A stretch of 12,590 bases of DNA from Methanoregula sp. (GTDB lineage: Archaea; Halobacteriota; Methanomicrobia; Methanomicrobiales; Methanospirillaceae). The DNA lies in contig JAQWDG010000033.1 in assembly GCA_028705545.1 (NCBI GenBank), positions 1-12,590 of the forward strand, in the 5' to 3' direction. The position numbers and the translations under genes are program-made. The notes below the pieces were generated by a model. The model ran no database searches. It worked only from the letters and a program-made list of their open reading frames with translations, and had not been told where the DNA came from. This document shows positions 6,324-12,346 of this stretch, piece by piece (position 1 is the first letter of the stretch; each line of letters starts with the position of its first letter).

Positions 6324-6656
6324 TTATTCGAGTTTCTTTTTGATCTCGCGGATATCCTGGCGCATTTCCTCGGAGTACGGGGTGAACCGGTAACTGAGAT
6401 TGTTTTCCGTCTGCCAGAAGCCGACTTTCTCATCAAAATGCCCGATCAGGTAACAAACGACAATATAACAGGGGATTGCGATGGCAATAACCATCGGCAG
6501 GGTCAGTCCCAGGTGGTAATAGAAAAAATCCTCGAACAGTTTGGCATTTGCCGTGATGATCCCGAAGTTGATGAGGATCTGGGTCCAGGAAGCCCCCCGG
6601 GCATACTTCTGTTTGAAGAGCGCAAGGGTATAGATCCAATCTTTCTGTTCTGACAT
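6324..6656 (-). CDS. Two-helix membrane protein of unknown function
   Basis: A 110-residue protein from the ATG at 6656 (MSEQKDWIYTLALFKQKYARGASW...). I do not recognise a named family. It has an amphipathic N terminus, a moderately hydrophobic segment at about residues 23-38 (TQILINFGIITANAKL), one clear membrane helix at about 50-69 (PMVIAIAIPCYIVVCYLIG) and a charged C terminus ending in a short coiled-coil-like stretch (EEMRQDIREIKKKLE). A GTG at 6698 would add 14 residues and cannot be excluded. The ATG is preferred because the added residues look unlike a membrane protein start. It lies between the TnpB-like gene and the ferritin/CCC1 gene on the same strand. Coding looks real by composition; function is unknown. 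Confidence 0.78.
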   Translation of the reverse strand: MSEQKDWIYTLALFKQKYARGASWTQILINFGIITANAKLFEDFFYYHLGLTLPMVIAIAIPCYIVVCYLIGHFDEKVGFWQTENNLSYRFTPYSEEMRQDIREIKKKLE

Positions 6657-6737
6657 ATGGGGATCAGATTGAGATACCAAGAAGAAATCCTTTCTCACCC
6701 TGACAACGTCTTTGCAGGGTACGGTGATTCATCCAAA

Positions 6738-6746
6738 GGATATACC
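6738..6746 (-). promoter_or_regulatory. Possible TATA box of the 6324 gene
   Basis: On the minus strand GGTATATCC would start transcription near 6716, about 18 bases before the alternative GTG (6698) and about 60 before the ATG at 6656. Assigned on motif and position only. Confidence 0.3.
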
Positions 6747-6799
6747 AGGCCAAGAATACCCCGTATCTTCCCGGTTACTACCAAAAAGAAAAGCTTTTT

Positions 6800-7561
6800 T
6801 TAACCCCATTCGAGGATGGCGAGAAGGTTACCGGCGGGGACCTGGGTCGCAACCTCATGGATATGCCGGTCCAACATTGCCCGGTCCTCCTTTGAACGCT
6901 GGTGCACCTGCTTTTTCGAGAGCCGGATCCCTTCGGCAAGCGCCTCGTCCCAAAACGAAGGCTGTTTTAAGCGGCAGGACGTGAGCGCGATGTTGAATGC
7001 GGCATTTACATCGGCATGGGCGACAAACCCGCAGTGCGGGCACTCGAAATGCTTCCTGCTCCGGCGCCCCATGGAACCGCACCGGCTGCACCTCTTCGAG
7101 GTATAAGCCGGGTTGACGTACATGACGGGAATGCCCAGTTTCCATGCACGTTTCTCGACAAGACGCTGGAGCGAGAGAAACGAACCGTTCCCGAAAGAAA
7201 ATTCCACAAACCCGGCGGGATCGCGGGAGTGCGAATACCGGCTGGAAAAGAGCTTTTCGAACTTGATGCCCGAACCCAGAGTCTCTGCAAAGGAGACGAT
7301 CTGACGGGAGATTTTGTTGATTGCTGCCTTGAACGCCTTGCGTTCACGGCTTTTGTCACGGGAAAGTTTCCAGAGTTTTCCTTCCCGATAGAGTTTAGTA
7401 CAGTTTTTGATGGAGTTGCTGCGGACGTAGTGTACGTTTTTTCCCAGTTTCAGGACTTTCCCGCTTTCCGGATCAGCAGCCACGGCCGCATGCCCGGTCG
7501 TGTTGAGGTCAACACCGATCCAGCGGGCAGGTACATGTTCGGATGGATGAACTTTTATCAC
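6800..7561 (-). CDS. TnpB-related protein: RuvC nuclease and zinc finger without WED/REC
   Basis: A 253-residue member of the OrfB/TnpB superfamily. RuvC-I has D18 in GVDLNTTGHA, RuvC-II has E102 in KFEKL, and RuvC-III has D184 in HADVNAAFNIA. The zinc finger is C158/C161 and C174/C177 (CSRCG ... CPHCG). Spacing of the three catalytic acids (84 and 82 residues) is normal for TnpB, but only 17 residues precede the first Asp, whereas full TnpB proteins have roughly 170-190 there (WED and REC, which bind guide RNA and target). About 70 residues follow RuvC-III, an unusually long tail. The start is GTG at 7561 with AAGGA just upstream; a stop at 7601-7603 closes the frame with no start codon between. 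No TnpA gene or transposon ends were found. It may be a domesticated derivative or a decayed element. Confidence 0.88.
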   Translation of the reverse strand: MIKVHPSEHVPARWIGVDLNTTGHAAVAADPESGKVLKLGKNVHYVRSNSIKNCTKLYREGKLWKLSRDKSRERKAFKAAINKISRQIVSFAETLGSGIKFEKLFSSRYSHSRDPAGFVEFSFGNGSFLSLQRLVEKRAWKLGIPVMYVNPAYTSKRCSRCGSMGRRSRKHFECPHCGFVAHADVNAAFNIALTSCRLKQPSFWDEALAEGIRLSKKQVHQRSKEDRAMLDRHIHEVATQVPAGNLLAILEWG

Positions 7562-7862
7562 CTGTTCCTTACCATGTTCTCCTGCGGTACATTTGTGCCG
7601 TTACACAGTGCTCATGTCTTTTAAGGTCTGACTCCTCCTGTCGTTATTCGTGAATATACACGGCCCATGGGATATATCTTGCGGTAGAACGCCCCGATTT
7701 TAAAAAGAGACGATTAATCATGAAGGTTTCTTTCTGTATCGGGAGTAATGGGGTAAATTACCGAAAGGTGATATGTCCGGATATTTGGGGAACAGGATTC
7801 TCCAGGGATCGCCCGGGTTTCCTCTGTTCTCCGGCATTATGCCGGAAAAATAAAAAGGAATC
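7562..7862. other. Intergenic region between divergent TnpB-like and membrane-protein genes
   Basis: No gene could be supported. I looked on the minus strand for a lost TnpB N terminus: the frames are broken by several stops and show nothing like WED or REC. A near-palindrome CGTGAATATACACG lies at 7649-7662. A strong small hairpin, TCCGGCA (7830-7836) with TGCCGGA (7840-7846), lies before the next promoter. A plus-strand frame starting at 7720 overlaps the next gene out of frame and has no family features. Confidence 0.5.
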
Positions 7863-7870
7863 TTTAAACG
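7863..7870 (+). promoter_or_regulatory. TATA-like element of the 7895 gene
   Basis: TTTAAACG is centred about 28 bases before the ATG at 7895 and is preceded by an A-rich purine stretch that could act as BRE. No ribosome binding site lies next to the ATG, so a leaderless transcript is likely. Confidence 0.45.
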
Positions 7871-7894
7871 TGAGGATCGTCCCAACGTGTATTG

Positions 7895-8242
7895 ATGAAA
7901 CGGCAGTTCGTAATCGGCGCCATCGGAGGATTTGTGGGGATTGTCACGGCGATCTGCGTAATAGCAACCTCGGGATCGGCCGACATCACACTCTCCGGTG
8001 TGCAGGCTGCATTGTTTTCCAGCCTCGGGCTGATGGGTGCGGCAATCGCAAACACCGAGACCCGGTTTGCCGGGTGGATGCTCCTTTCGTCAGCGGTCTG
8101 GATCACCCTGTCCGTCCCGCTTGCCGGGACGCTCTTCCTCCTGTACTGGTACACGCCGGCAATTCTTCTCCTTACAGCCGCCGCCGTCCTCAGCTTTATG
8201 GAGCCGGATGAAGAAGAACCAGAAGCGGCAGAAACCTCCTGA
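7895..8242 (+). CDS. Four-helix membrane protein, DUF4064-like
   Basis: A 115-residue protein starting MKRQFVIGAIGGFVGIV. It has four hydrophobic segments at about residues 5-26, 35-52, 59-79 and 80-100, with Gly-rich turns (GAIGGFVG, SSLGLMGAAIANTETRFAGWML), then an acidic tail (MEPDEEEPEAAETS). The pattern of a Gly-rich first helix, a LFSSLGLMGA helix and an N..R.AGW.ML helix resembles DUF4064, a small membrane family of unknown function; this is a tentative match. A TTG three bases earlier is in frame, but the ATG at 7895 fits the promoter spacing. It is convergent with the mrpG-like gene. Confidence 0.72.
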   Translation: MKRQFVIGAIGGFVGIVTAICVIATSGSADITLSGVQAALFSSLGLMGAAIANTETRFAGWMLLSSAVWITLSVPLAGTLFLLYWYTPAILLLTAAAVLSFMEPDEEEPEAAETS

Positions 8243-8286
8243 TCTCCCCGGAAAAACCAAAAACAAACCGATTCCTGTCGGATGCC

Positions 8287-8294
8287 AAAAAAAA
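8287..8294 (-). terminator. Oligo-T terminator after the mrpF-mrpG pair
   Basis: On the minus strand eight T residues begin eight bases after the mrpG-like stop codon at 8302-8304, with no hairpin, as is usual in archaea. Confidence 0.55.
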
Positions 8295-8301
8295 GGAAAG
8301 A

Positions 8302-8661
8302 TTACTCTTTTTTATCCCGCTCTTTACCGGGCTCTTGTCCGGCATTACCCGGAGACCCGGCTCCCGCACAGACGGTATCTGCCGCCTTTTTGTCCAGAAC
8401 CACCACAATGCCGAAAGCAATGACGGAGATGAGGACAAAAACAAGGTACTGCATTCCACCGGTAACGACCCACGAATACAGGCCATAACCGATTGCAGCC
8501 GCTGTCACAAGTGCGATTGAAAGGATGCCAGCCCGCAGGCCGGTAAAGGACCGGCTCCGGATATCCGGGAAGATGAGCAGGCCCATCAGGCTGATCCCGC
8601 CAAACCCGATGGCTGCAAGGAGCAGGACGGTAAGAATGATATCTGCAAGAATGTCCGTCAC
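8302..8661 (-). CDS. MrpG/MnhG-like antiporter or energy-converting hydrogenase subunit
   Basis: A 119-residue protein with three membrane helices at about 4-30, 43-63 and 70-89. The loop after helix 1, GLLIFPDIRSRSFTGLRAG (28-45), matches the MrpG pattern G-x-x-R-x-P-D-x-x-x-R, with the P-D-I-x-x-R core kept. A charged tail of about 30 residues is not typical. MrpG-like subunits occur in Mrp Na+/H+ antiporters and in related energy-converting hydrogenases (Mbh, Ehb), where they help form the Na+ channel part. The GTG start overlaps the stop of the mrpF-like gene by four bases (GTGA), so the two are translationally coupled. No other Mrp or hydrogenase subunit follows. The family call is fairly good; the complex it joins is unknown. 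Confidence 0.78.
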   Translation of the reverse strand: MTDILADIILTVLLLAAIGFGGISLMGLLIFPDIRSRSFTGLRAGILSIALVTAAAIGYGLYSWVVTGGMQYLVFVLISVIAFGIVVVLDKKAADTVCAGAGSPGNAGQEPGKERDKKE

Positions 8662-8921
8662 AGGGCATCACCCGCCCGGTTTTCAGAGACCCGGATCGTT
8701 ACAGCAAAAACAATGCAGGCCACAATGATGGCAAACACCGCGACGAGCAGGTCCCCGACAGAGACCGTAAGGGAGAGCGCCCCGGCACATCCGAGGGTTG
8801 CTGCGACATTGGCGGCAAGCAGGCGGTCCGGCAGGGAATGGCAGGCAATGATCCGCAGTACAGCGCAGCATGCAAGGACAAAAAGACAGAGTGCAGCGAC
8901 AAACCAGATATCTATGGTCAT
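8658..8921 (-). CDS. MrpF/MnhF-like membrane subunit
   Basis: An 87-residue protein with three membrane helices at about 5-25, 38-56 and 59-77. The loop LRIIACHSLPDRLLAANVA (22-40) keeps the MrpF hallmark of an Arg at the end of helix 1 and P-x-D-R or P-D-R before helix 2 (D32, R33). The start at 8921 is chosen because GGTGA lies about eight bases upstream; a GTG at 8936 would add five residues. It is followed by the mrpG-like gene with a GTGA overlap, the usual F-G order of Mrp operons. Upstream on the minus strand, where mrpE would be expected, there is only a divergent intergenic region. The mrpF/G identity is inferred from size, topology, motif and gene order together. Confidence 0.77.
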   Translation of the reverse strand: MTIDIWFVAALCLFVLACCAVLRIIACHSLPDRLLAANVAATLGCAGALSLTVSVGDLLVAVFAIIVACIVFAVTIRVSENRAGDAL

Positions 8922-9160
8922 ACGATTCACCTTCACGGCATCCTTGAAGGTCCGGGGAGGACCGGGGACTCCTGAAAAGCACAGGAACGGGCCGGGCTCA
9001 TACGCGAGGGCAATTTCCCGCAGCCTGCTCCTCCTGCGATGCCGTGATTCTTCTCGTTATAACAATAGAGAACCAGCCCTTATTATACCTCCCGCAGGGT
9101 TGCCAGACCTGCCGGCCCGGTAGCGGATTTGTGGCACGGCGAACAAAAAAACGCGCCCAC

Positions 9161-9169
9161 CCTTTTTAT
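9161..9169 (+). promoter_or_regulatory. TATA box of the PAPS reductase-like gene
   Basis: CTTTTTATT lies with its centre about 29 bases before the ATG at 9195. Transcription would therefore start at or next to that codon, which argues against the upstream TTG (9129) and ATG (9177) as starts. Confidence 0.5.
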
Positions 9170-9194
9170 TTTCCGGATGCTAACAAATGAAGGA

Positions 9195-10607
9195 ATGCAC
9201 CCGACTTACCTGGGGAAGATCCTGCTGCGGTGGTGCGATCACTGCCATGTCCCGGTATTGGGAAAGACCTGTGCCTGCGGGCAGGCAACCCGGGAAGTCC
9301 CGCTTACCCCCCCGGGCGATGCACGGCCGGCGTTCCCCCACGATATTGCCCTCATCAACCGGATCTATGGTGAGCACTTCGGCGCCCCGCTCATCGCCCC
9401 GGGCCAGCTCGTCCTCCTAAACAAGGTTCCCGACGACGACCGGATGGAAGAGATCATTGTTGGCGGGGGAAATGCCGGTTCCATCCGGTACCTGCCTAAG
9501 GAGCGCCGCTGGGAACCGATCCCCCGTCCCGAGGCATATGCCCTGTTCCATCCCACAAAGCGTGTCGTAACCGTTGAGGATGGCGTTGCACCGTTCATCC
9601 GCGACAAGAGTATGAGCCTCCTCCGCCCGGGAATGATCGCTATCGACGATTCGGTGCGGGAAGGGGACGAAGTCTTCATTGTCACGGAGAGCGGCGAATG
9701 TATCGGTGTTGGCCGGGCAAAGGCGGGTGCTGATGAAGCACGGGCCATGGAGAAAGGACAGGTCGTGCGGACCCGGAGAAATGTCGCCTCGACCATCGTG
9801 CCGGGAACGGCAACATGGGACGATGCGGTCAGGGCAAACGCAGAGATCCTTAACCAGGCAGAAACAGACTCGATCCGTTTCGTAAAGGACGTATCTGCCG
9901 CCTATCCCCTCCAGCCGACCATCTCGTACTCCGGGGGAAAGGACAGCCTTGCGACACTTTTAGTTGTACAGAAAGCGCTCGGGAACATACCTCTGCTCTT
10001 TGCCGACACCGGCCTCGAATTTCCCGAGACCTGCGCAAACGTTGCGGCAGTTCAGGAACGCTACCACACGGAGGTTGTCCGCACAAACACCTCGGAAAAA
10101 TTCTATAAAACCCTCGAACGGGAAGGGCCTCCTGCGGTCAACGCCCGCTGGTGCTGCAGTGTCTGCAAGCTCCTGCCGGTTGCAGAGACCATCCGTACCC
10201 GCTGGGGAGAGTGCCTCTCCTTTATCGGCCAGCGCCGGTACGAGTCTCTTGCCCGGGCAGAAAGCAACCGGGTCTGGAGGAACCCGACGGTAAAAGTCCA
10301 GGTGTCCGCTGCCCCGATCCAGGACTGGACCGCACTCCACGTCTGGCTGTACCTTTTCCGGGAGAAGGCACCGTATAACGTCCTCTACGAGCGCGGGCTG
10401 GACCGGATCGGATGTTTCATGTGCCCGTCCAGTGATATGGCATTGATCCACATGATCGAGGAGGAGTTCCCCGGGCTCTGGGAACCCTGGAAGGAAACAC
10501 TCGATTCGTGGCGAAAAGAGAAAAGCCTCCCCGAGGACTGGGTCGGGAGCGGGGCCTGGAGGATCCGGGAGGGAGTACATGCACAACAAAAACGTCGTCA
10601 TCATTGA
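9195..10607 (+). CDS. Zinc ribbon-PUA-PAPS reductase-like protein with Fe-S cysteine signature
   Basis: A 470-residue protein from the chosen ATG at 9195. In-frame starts at 9177 and 9129 (TTG) exist but lie upstream of, or too near, the predicted transcription start. Order: zinc ribbon at about 14-28 (CDHC...CAC); a variable region; a PUA-like domain at about 122-195 (PFIRDKSMSLLRPGMIAIDDSVREGDEVFIV); and a PP-loop ATP pyrophosphatase domain at about 225-450 with SGGKDS (246-251) and ADTGLEFPET. It has the paired cysteines WCC..C (320, 321, 324) and FMCPS with C407 and C410. This CC-X~85-CXXC layout is that of the [4Fe-4S] APS reductases, yet the C-terminal Cys motif needed for reduction is absent. 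By homology it resembles archaeal 'PAPS reductase' proteins of uncertain function; PUA suggests RNA binding, so sulfur transfer to RNA is possible. It overlaps hisH by 29 bases. Confidence 0.9.
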   Translation: MHPTYLGKILLRWCDHCHVPVLGKTCACGQATREVPLTPPGDARPAFPHDIALINRIYGEHFGAPLIAPGQLVLLNKVPDDDRMEEIIVGGGNAGSIRYLPKERRWEPIPRPEAYALFHPTKRVVTVEDGVAPFIRDKSMSLLRPGMIAIDDSVREGDEVFIVTESGECIGVGRAKAGADEARAMEKGQVVRTRRNVASTIVPGTATWDDAVRANAEILNQAETDSIRFVKDVSAAYPLQPTISYSGGKDSLATLLVVQKALGNIPLLFADTGLEFPETCANVAAVQERYHTEVVRTNTSEKFYKTLEREGPPAVNARWCCSVCKLLPVAETIRTRWGECLSFIGQRRYESLARAESNRVWRNPTVKVQVSAAPIQDWTALHVWLYLFREKAPYNVLYERGLDRIGCFMCPSSDMALIHMIEEEFPGLWEPWKETLDSWRKEKSLPEDWVGSGAWRIREGVHAQQKRRHH

Positions 10608-11193
10608 CTATGGCCTCGGTAACCTCAGGAGCGTTATGCGCGGGCTCGAAGCGGCCGGAGCCCGGGCAACCATAACCGGTGTGCCGGAGGAGATCGCAGC
10701 GGCCGACTGTATTGTGCTGCCCGGTGTCGGCGCATTCCACGAGGGAATGGAGCAGCTGGGCCCGGTAAAAAATACCCTCTGCGATGCGGTCAGGGACAAG
10801 GTACCCCTCCTTGGGATCTGCCTTGGCATGCAGATGCTCATGGACTCAAGCGAGGAGCACGGTACGTACCGGGGGCTCGGCTTTGTCCCCGGGTCCGTGC
10901 GCCGGTTCCCGCAGGAACCGGGAAAAAAGGTTCCCCACATGGGCTGGAACACCGTGCGGCTCACGCAGCCGGAGAACCCACTTTTTGCCGGCCTTTCCAC
11001 AGAACAGTACATGTATTTTGTCCATTCCTATTATGCAAAGACAAACCCGGAATACACCCTCACCGAGACAGAATATATCCTCCCCTTTGCCTCTTCGGTA
11101 GTTTCAGGAAATGTGTACGGCGTCCAGTTCCACCCGGAGAAGAGCGGGGCAGCGGGACTAAAAATCCTTAAAAATTATGTCGGTCTCATCTAG
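10579..11193 (+). CDS. hisH: Imidazole glycerol phosphate synthase, glutamine amidotransferase subunit HisH
   Basis: A 204-residue class I glutamine amidotransferase of normal HisH length. The catalytic triad is C81 (LGICLGMQ), H185 and E187 (VQFHPEKS). PGVGAFHEGM (48-57) is the oxyanion-strand region typical of HisH, and PHMGWN (119-124) is a HisH-specific motif at the HisF interface. It hydrolyses glutamine and passes ammonia to HisF, which forms imidazole glycerol phosphate and AICAR in histidine synthesis, in the cytoplasm. The start ATG at 10579 has a strong GGGAGGGAG just upstream, inside the end of the preceding PAPS reductase-like gene, so expression is probably coupled. No hisF or other his gene lies in the window, a dispersed arrangement common in archaea. 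Confidence 0.97.
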   Translation: MHNKNVVIIDYGLGNLRSVMRGLEAAGARATITGVPEEIAAADCIVLPGVGAFHEGMEQLGPVKNTLCDAVRDKVPLLGICLGMQMLMDSSEEHGTYRGLGFVPGSVRRFPQEPGKKVPHMGWNTVRLTQPENPLFAGLSTEQYMYFVHSYYAKTNPEYTLTETEYILPFASSVVSGNVYGVQFHPEKSGAAGLKILKNYVGLI

Positions 11194-11207
11194 GCCGGTG
11201 TACCGGC
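11194..11207 (+). terminator. Small GC hairpin after hisH
   Basis: GCCGG (11194-11198) and CCGGC (11203-11207) pair across a TGTA loop directly after the hisH stop. The following bases are A-rich rather than T-rich, so it is a weak terminator candidate and may simply protect the 3' end. Confidence 0.3.
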
Positions 11208-11253
11208 ACGAAAAACCCCCTGTTTTAAGGGCACGACACTCAAATAGGGAACC

Positions 11254-11261
11254 TTTTTAAT
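11254..11261 (+). promoter_or_regulatory. TATA box of the surface protein gene
   Basis: TTTTTAAT is centred about 27 bases before the ATG at 11285. Transcription would start at or beside the start codon and no ribosome binding site is present, so the transcript is probably leaderless. Confidence 0.55.
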
Positions 11262-11284
11262 TTCATGCAATCGACCTTGTAGTC

Positions 11285-12118
11285 ATGAAAAAGTTTCTCC
11301 CTCTCATACTCCTGCTCTCCCTCGCTCTCGTGGGATCGGCATCGGCATACGGCATGTACCTGAACTGCTCCCAGTCCGTCCCGGTAGGCCAGATGATCAA
11401 GTGCGCAGTAGACTCCGATTTCCCGGCCGGTACCAGCTTCGATCTGGTTTTCTACCAGTCCCAGTACACTTCGACCGAGATCGACCGCGAGTCGATGACC
11501 ATCCAGCCCAGCCAGGCAACGCAGTACAAGCTCTTCGATACCACGGGCCTCAAGGGCGGCCAGTACAAGATTGAGATTCAGTTCAACGGGCCGGTCCCCT
11601 CGATGAGATCCGGTTCAATATCGAGCGAACTGATAACCGTTGTCGACCGTTCAAGCGAACTTACGATCACATCCCCGATGACGCAGGACCTTTCCAGTGC
11701 GCTCGTCATTGCCGGGACATTAAAGAAAGGCGGGAATGAGGGGATCCAGCTCCAGGTAGACGGGGAGTCCGCCGGGCACATCTGGGGACCGCAGTACATC
11801 AAGACCACAACCCTGATCCAGAGCGGCGACGGCTCCTTCTCGCAGACGGTCCCGGTGACTCAGGCTGATAACTACAAGGTCACATTCTCCGATGCCAAGG
11901 GCCAGATCGGTACAATAACCTTCAAGGTCACTGCCCCGACAACCGTTACCACGGCTCCGGTAACCTCGGCAACCACAAAGAAGGTGACCACGACAAAAAC
12001 CACGGCGCTGACACCTACCCAGACCACAACAAAGTCCCCGCTCCCCGCAGTCATTGTGATGGGAGCTATCGGGATTGCAGCGCTTCTTATCTTCCGGATG
12101 AAATCCGGACGGGTATAA
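11285..12118 (+). CDS. Secreted surface protein with Thr-rich stalk and C-terminal membrane anchor
   Basis: A 277-residue protein. A classical signal peptide occupies residues 1-21 (KK, long Leu-rich core, SASA cleavage site). Two beta-rich ectodomain parts follow, about 22-120 and 125-215; the second (LTITSPMTQDLSSALVIAGTLKKGG...) resembles Ig-like repeats of archaeal surface proteins. A Thr/Pro/Lys stalk at about 217-252 is a likely site of O-glycosylation. One membrane helix at about 253-270 ends in a short basic tail (RMKSGRV). The protein would stand on the outer face of the membrane near the S-layer. C24 and C37 (numbers approximate) could form a disulfide. Proteins of this build are common in Methanomicrobiales; no precise function can be given. 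It is flanked by its own promoter and terminator. Confidence 0.88.
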   Translation: MKKFLPLILLLSLALVGSASAYGMYLNCSQSVPVGQMIKCAVDSDFPAGTSFDLVFYQSQYTSTEIDRESMTIQPSQATQYKLFDTTGLKGGQYKIEIQFNGPVPSMRSGSISSELITVVDRSSELTITSPMTQDLSSALVIAGTLKKGGNEGIQLQVDGESAGHIWGPQYIKTTTLIQSGDGSFSQTVPVTQADNYKVTFSDAKGQIGTITFKVTAPTTVTTAPVTSATTKKVTTTKTTALTPTQTTTKSPLPAVIVMGAIGIAALLIFRMKSGRV

Positions 12119-12130
12119 CCATCAATACCA

Positions 12131-12151
12131 TTTTTTTAAGGTTCTTTTTTT
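12131..12151 (+). terminator. Double oligo-T terminator after the surface protein gene
   Basis: Two runs of seven T (12131-12137 and 12145-12151) follow within 35 bases of the stop codon. Tandem T tracts of this kind are typical of archaeal intrinsic termination. The rest of the space to 12346 shows no gene. Confidence 0.65.
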
Positions 12152-12346
12152 AGCGAATGGATTTCTTTTCAGGCCCTTAAAAATTCCGATGCTTTTTGGA
12201 TCTGCTGCTAAAAAATGCATCGAGCAGAACGATCACGGATTCAATGCTTCAGAGATAAAATACCGGTAATCCTAAAAAAGAGAGAACGCATTTGGATAAA
12301 ATCCCGTTTTCCCCAACCGGTAGCTTTTAAAGATGAAATGTCCGGA

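Noticed and set aside
6699..6799. A TnpB right-end element or omega RNA downstream of the TnpB-like gene
   Set aside because: No convincing hairpin or IS200/IS605-type end could be recognised; the stretch better fits the promoter of the next minus-strand gene.
7016..7624. A 202-residue plus-strand frame opposite the TnpB-like gene
   Set aside because: The minus-strand protein has all RuvC and zinc-finger motifs, whereas this frame has none and no promoter or ribosome binding site.
7720..8211. A 163-residue plus-strand frame starting MKVSFCIGSNG
   Set aside because: Most of it overlaps the four-helix membrane protein in another frame, and its composition turns Arg-, Cys- and His-rich there, as expected for a shadow.
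9960..10604. A 214-residue minus-strand frame opposite the PAPS reductase-like gene
   Set aside because: Pro- and Arg-rich composition, no recognisable domain, and it lies over a strongly supported PP-loop domain.
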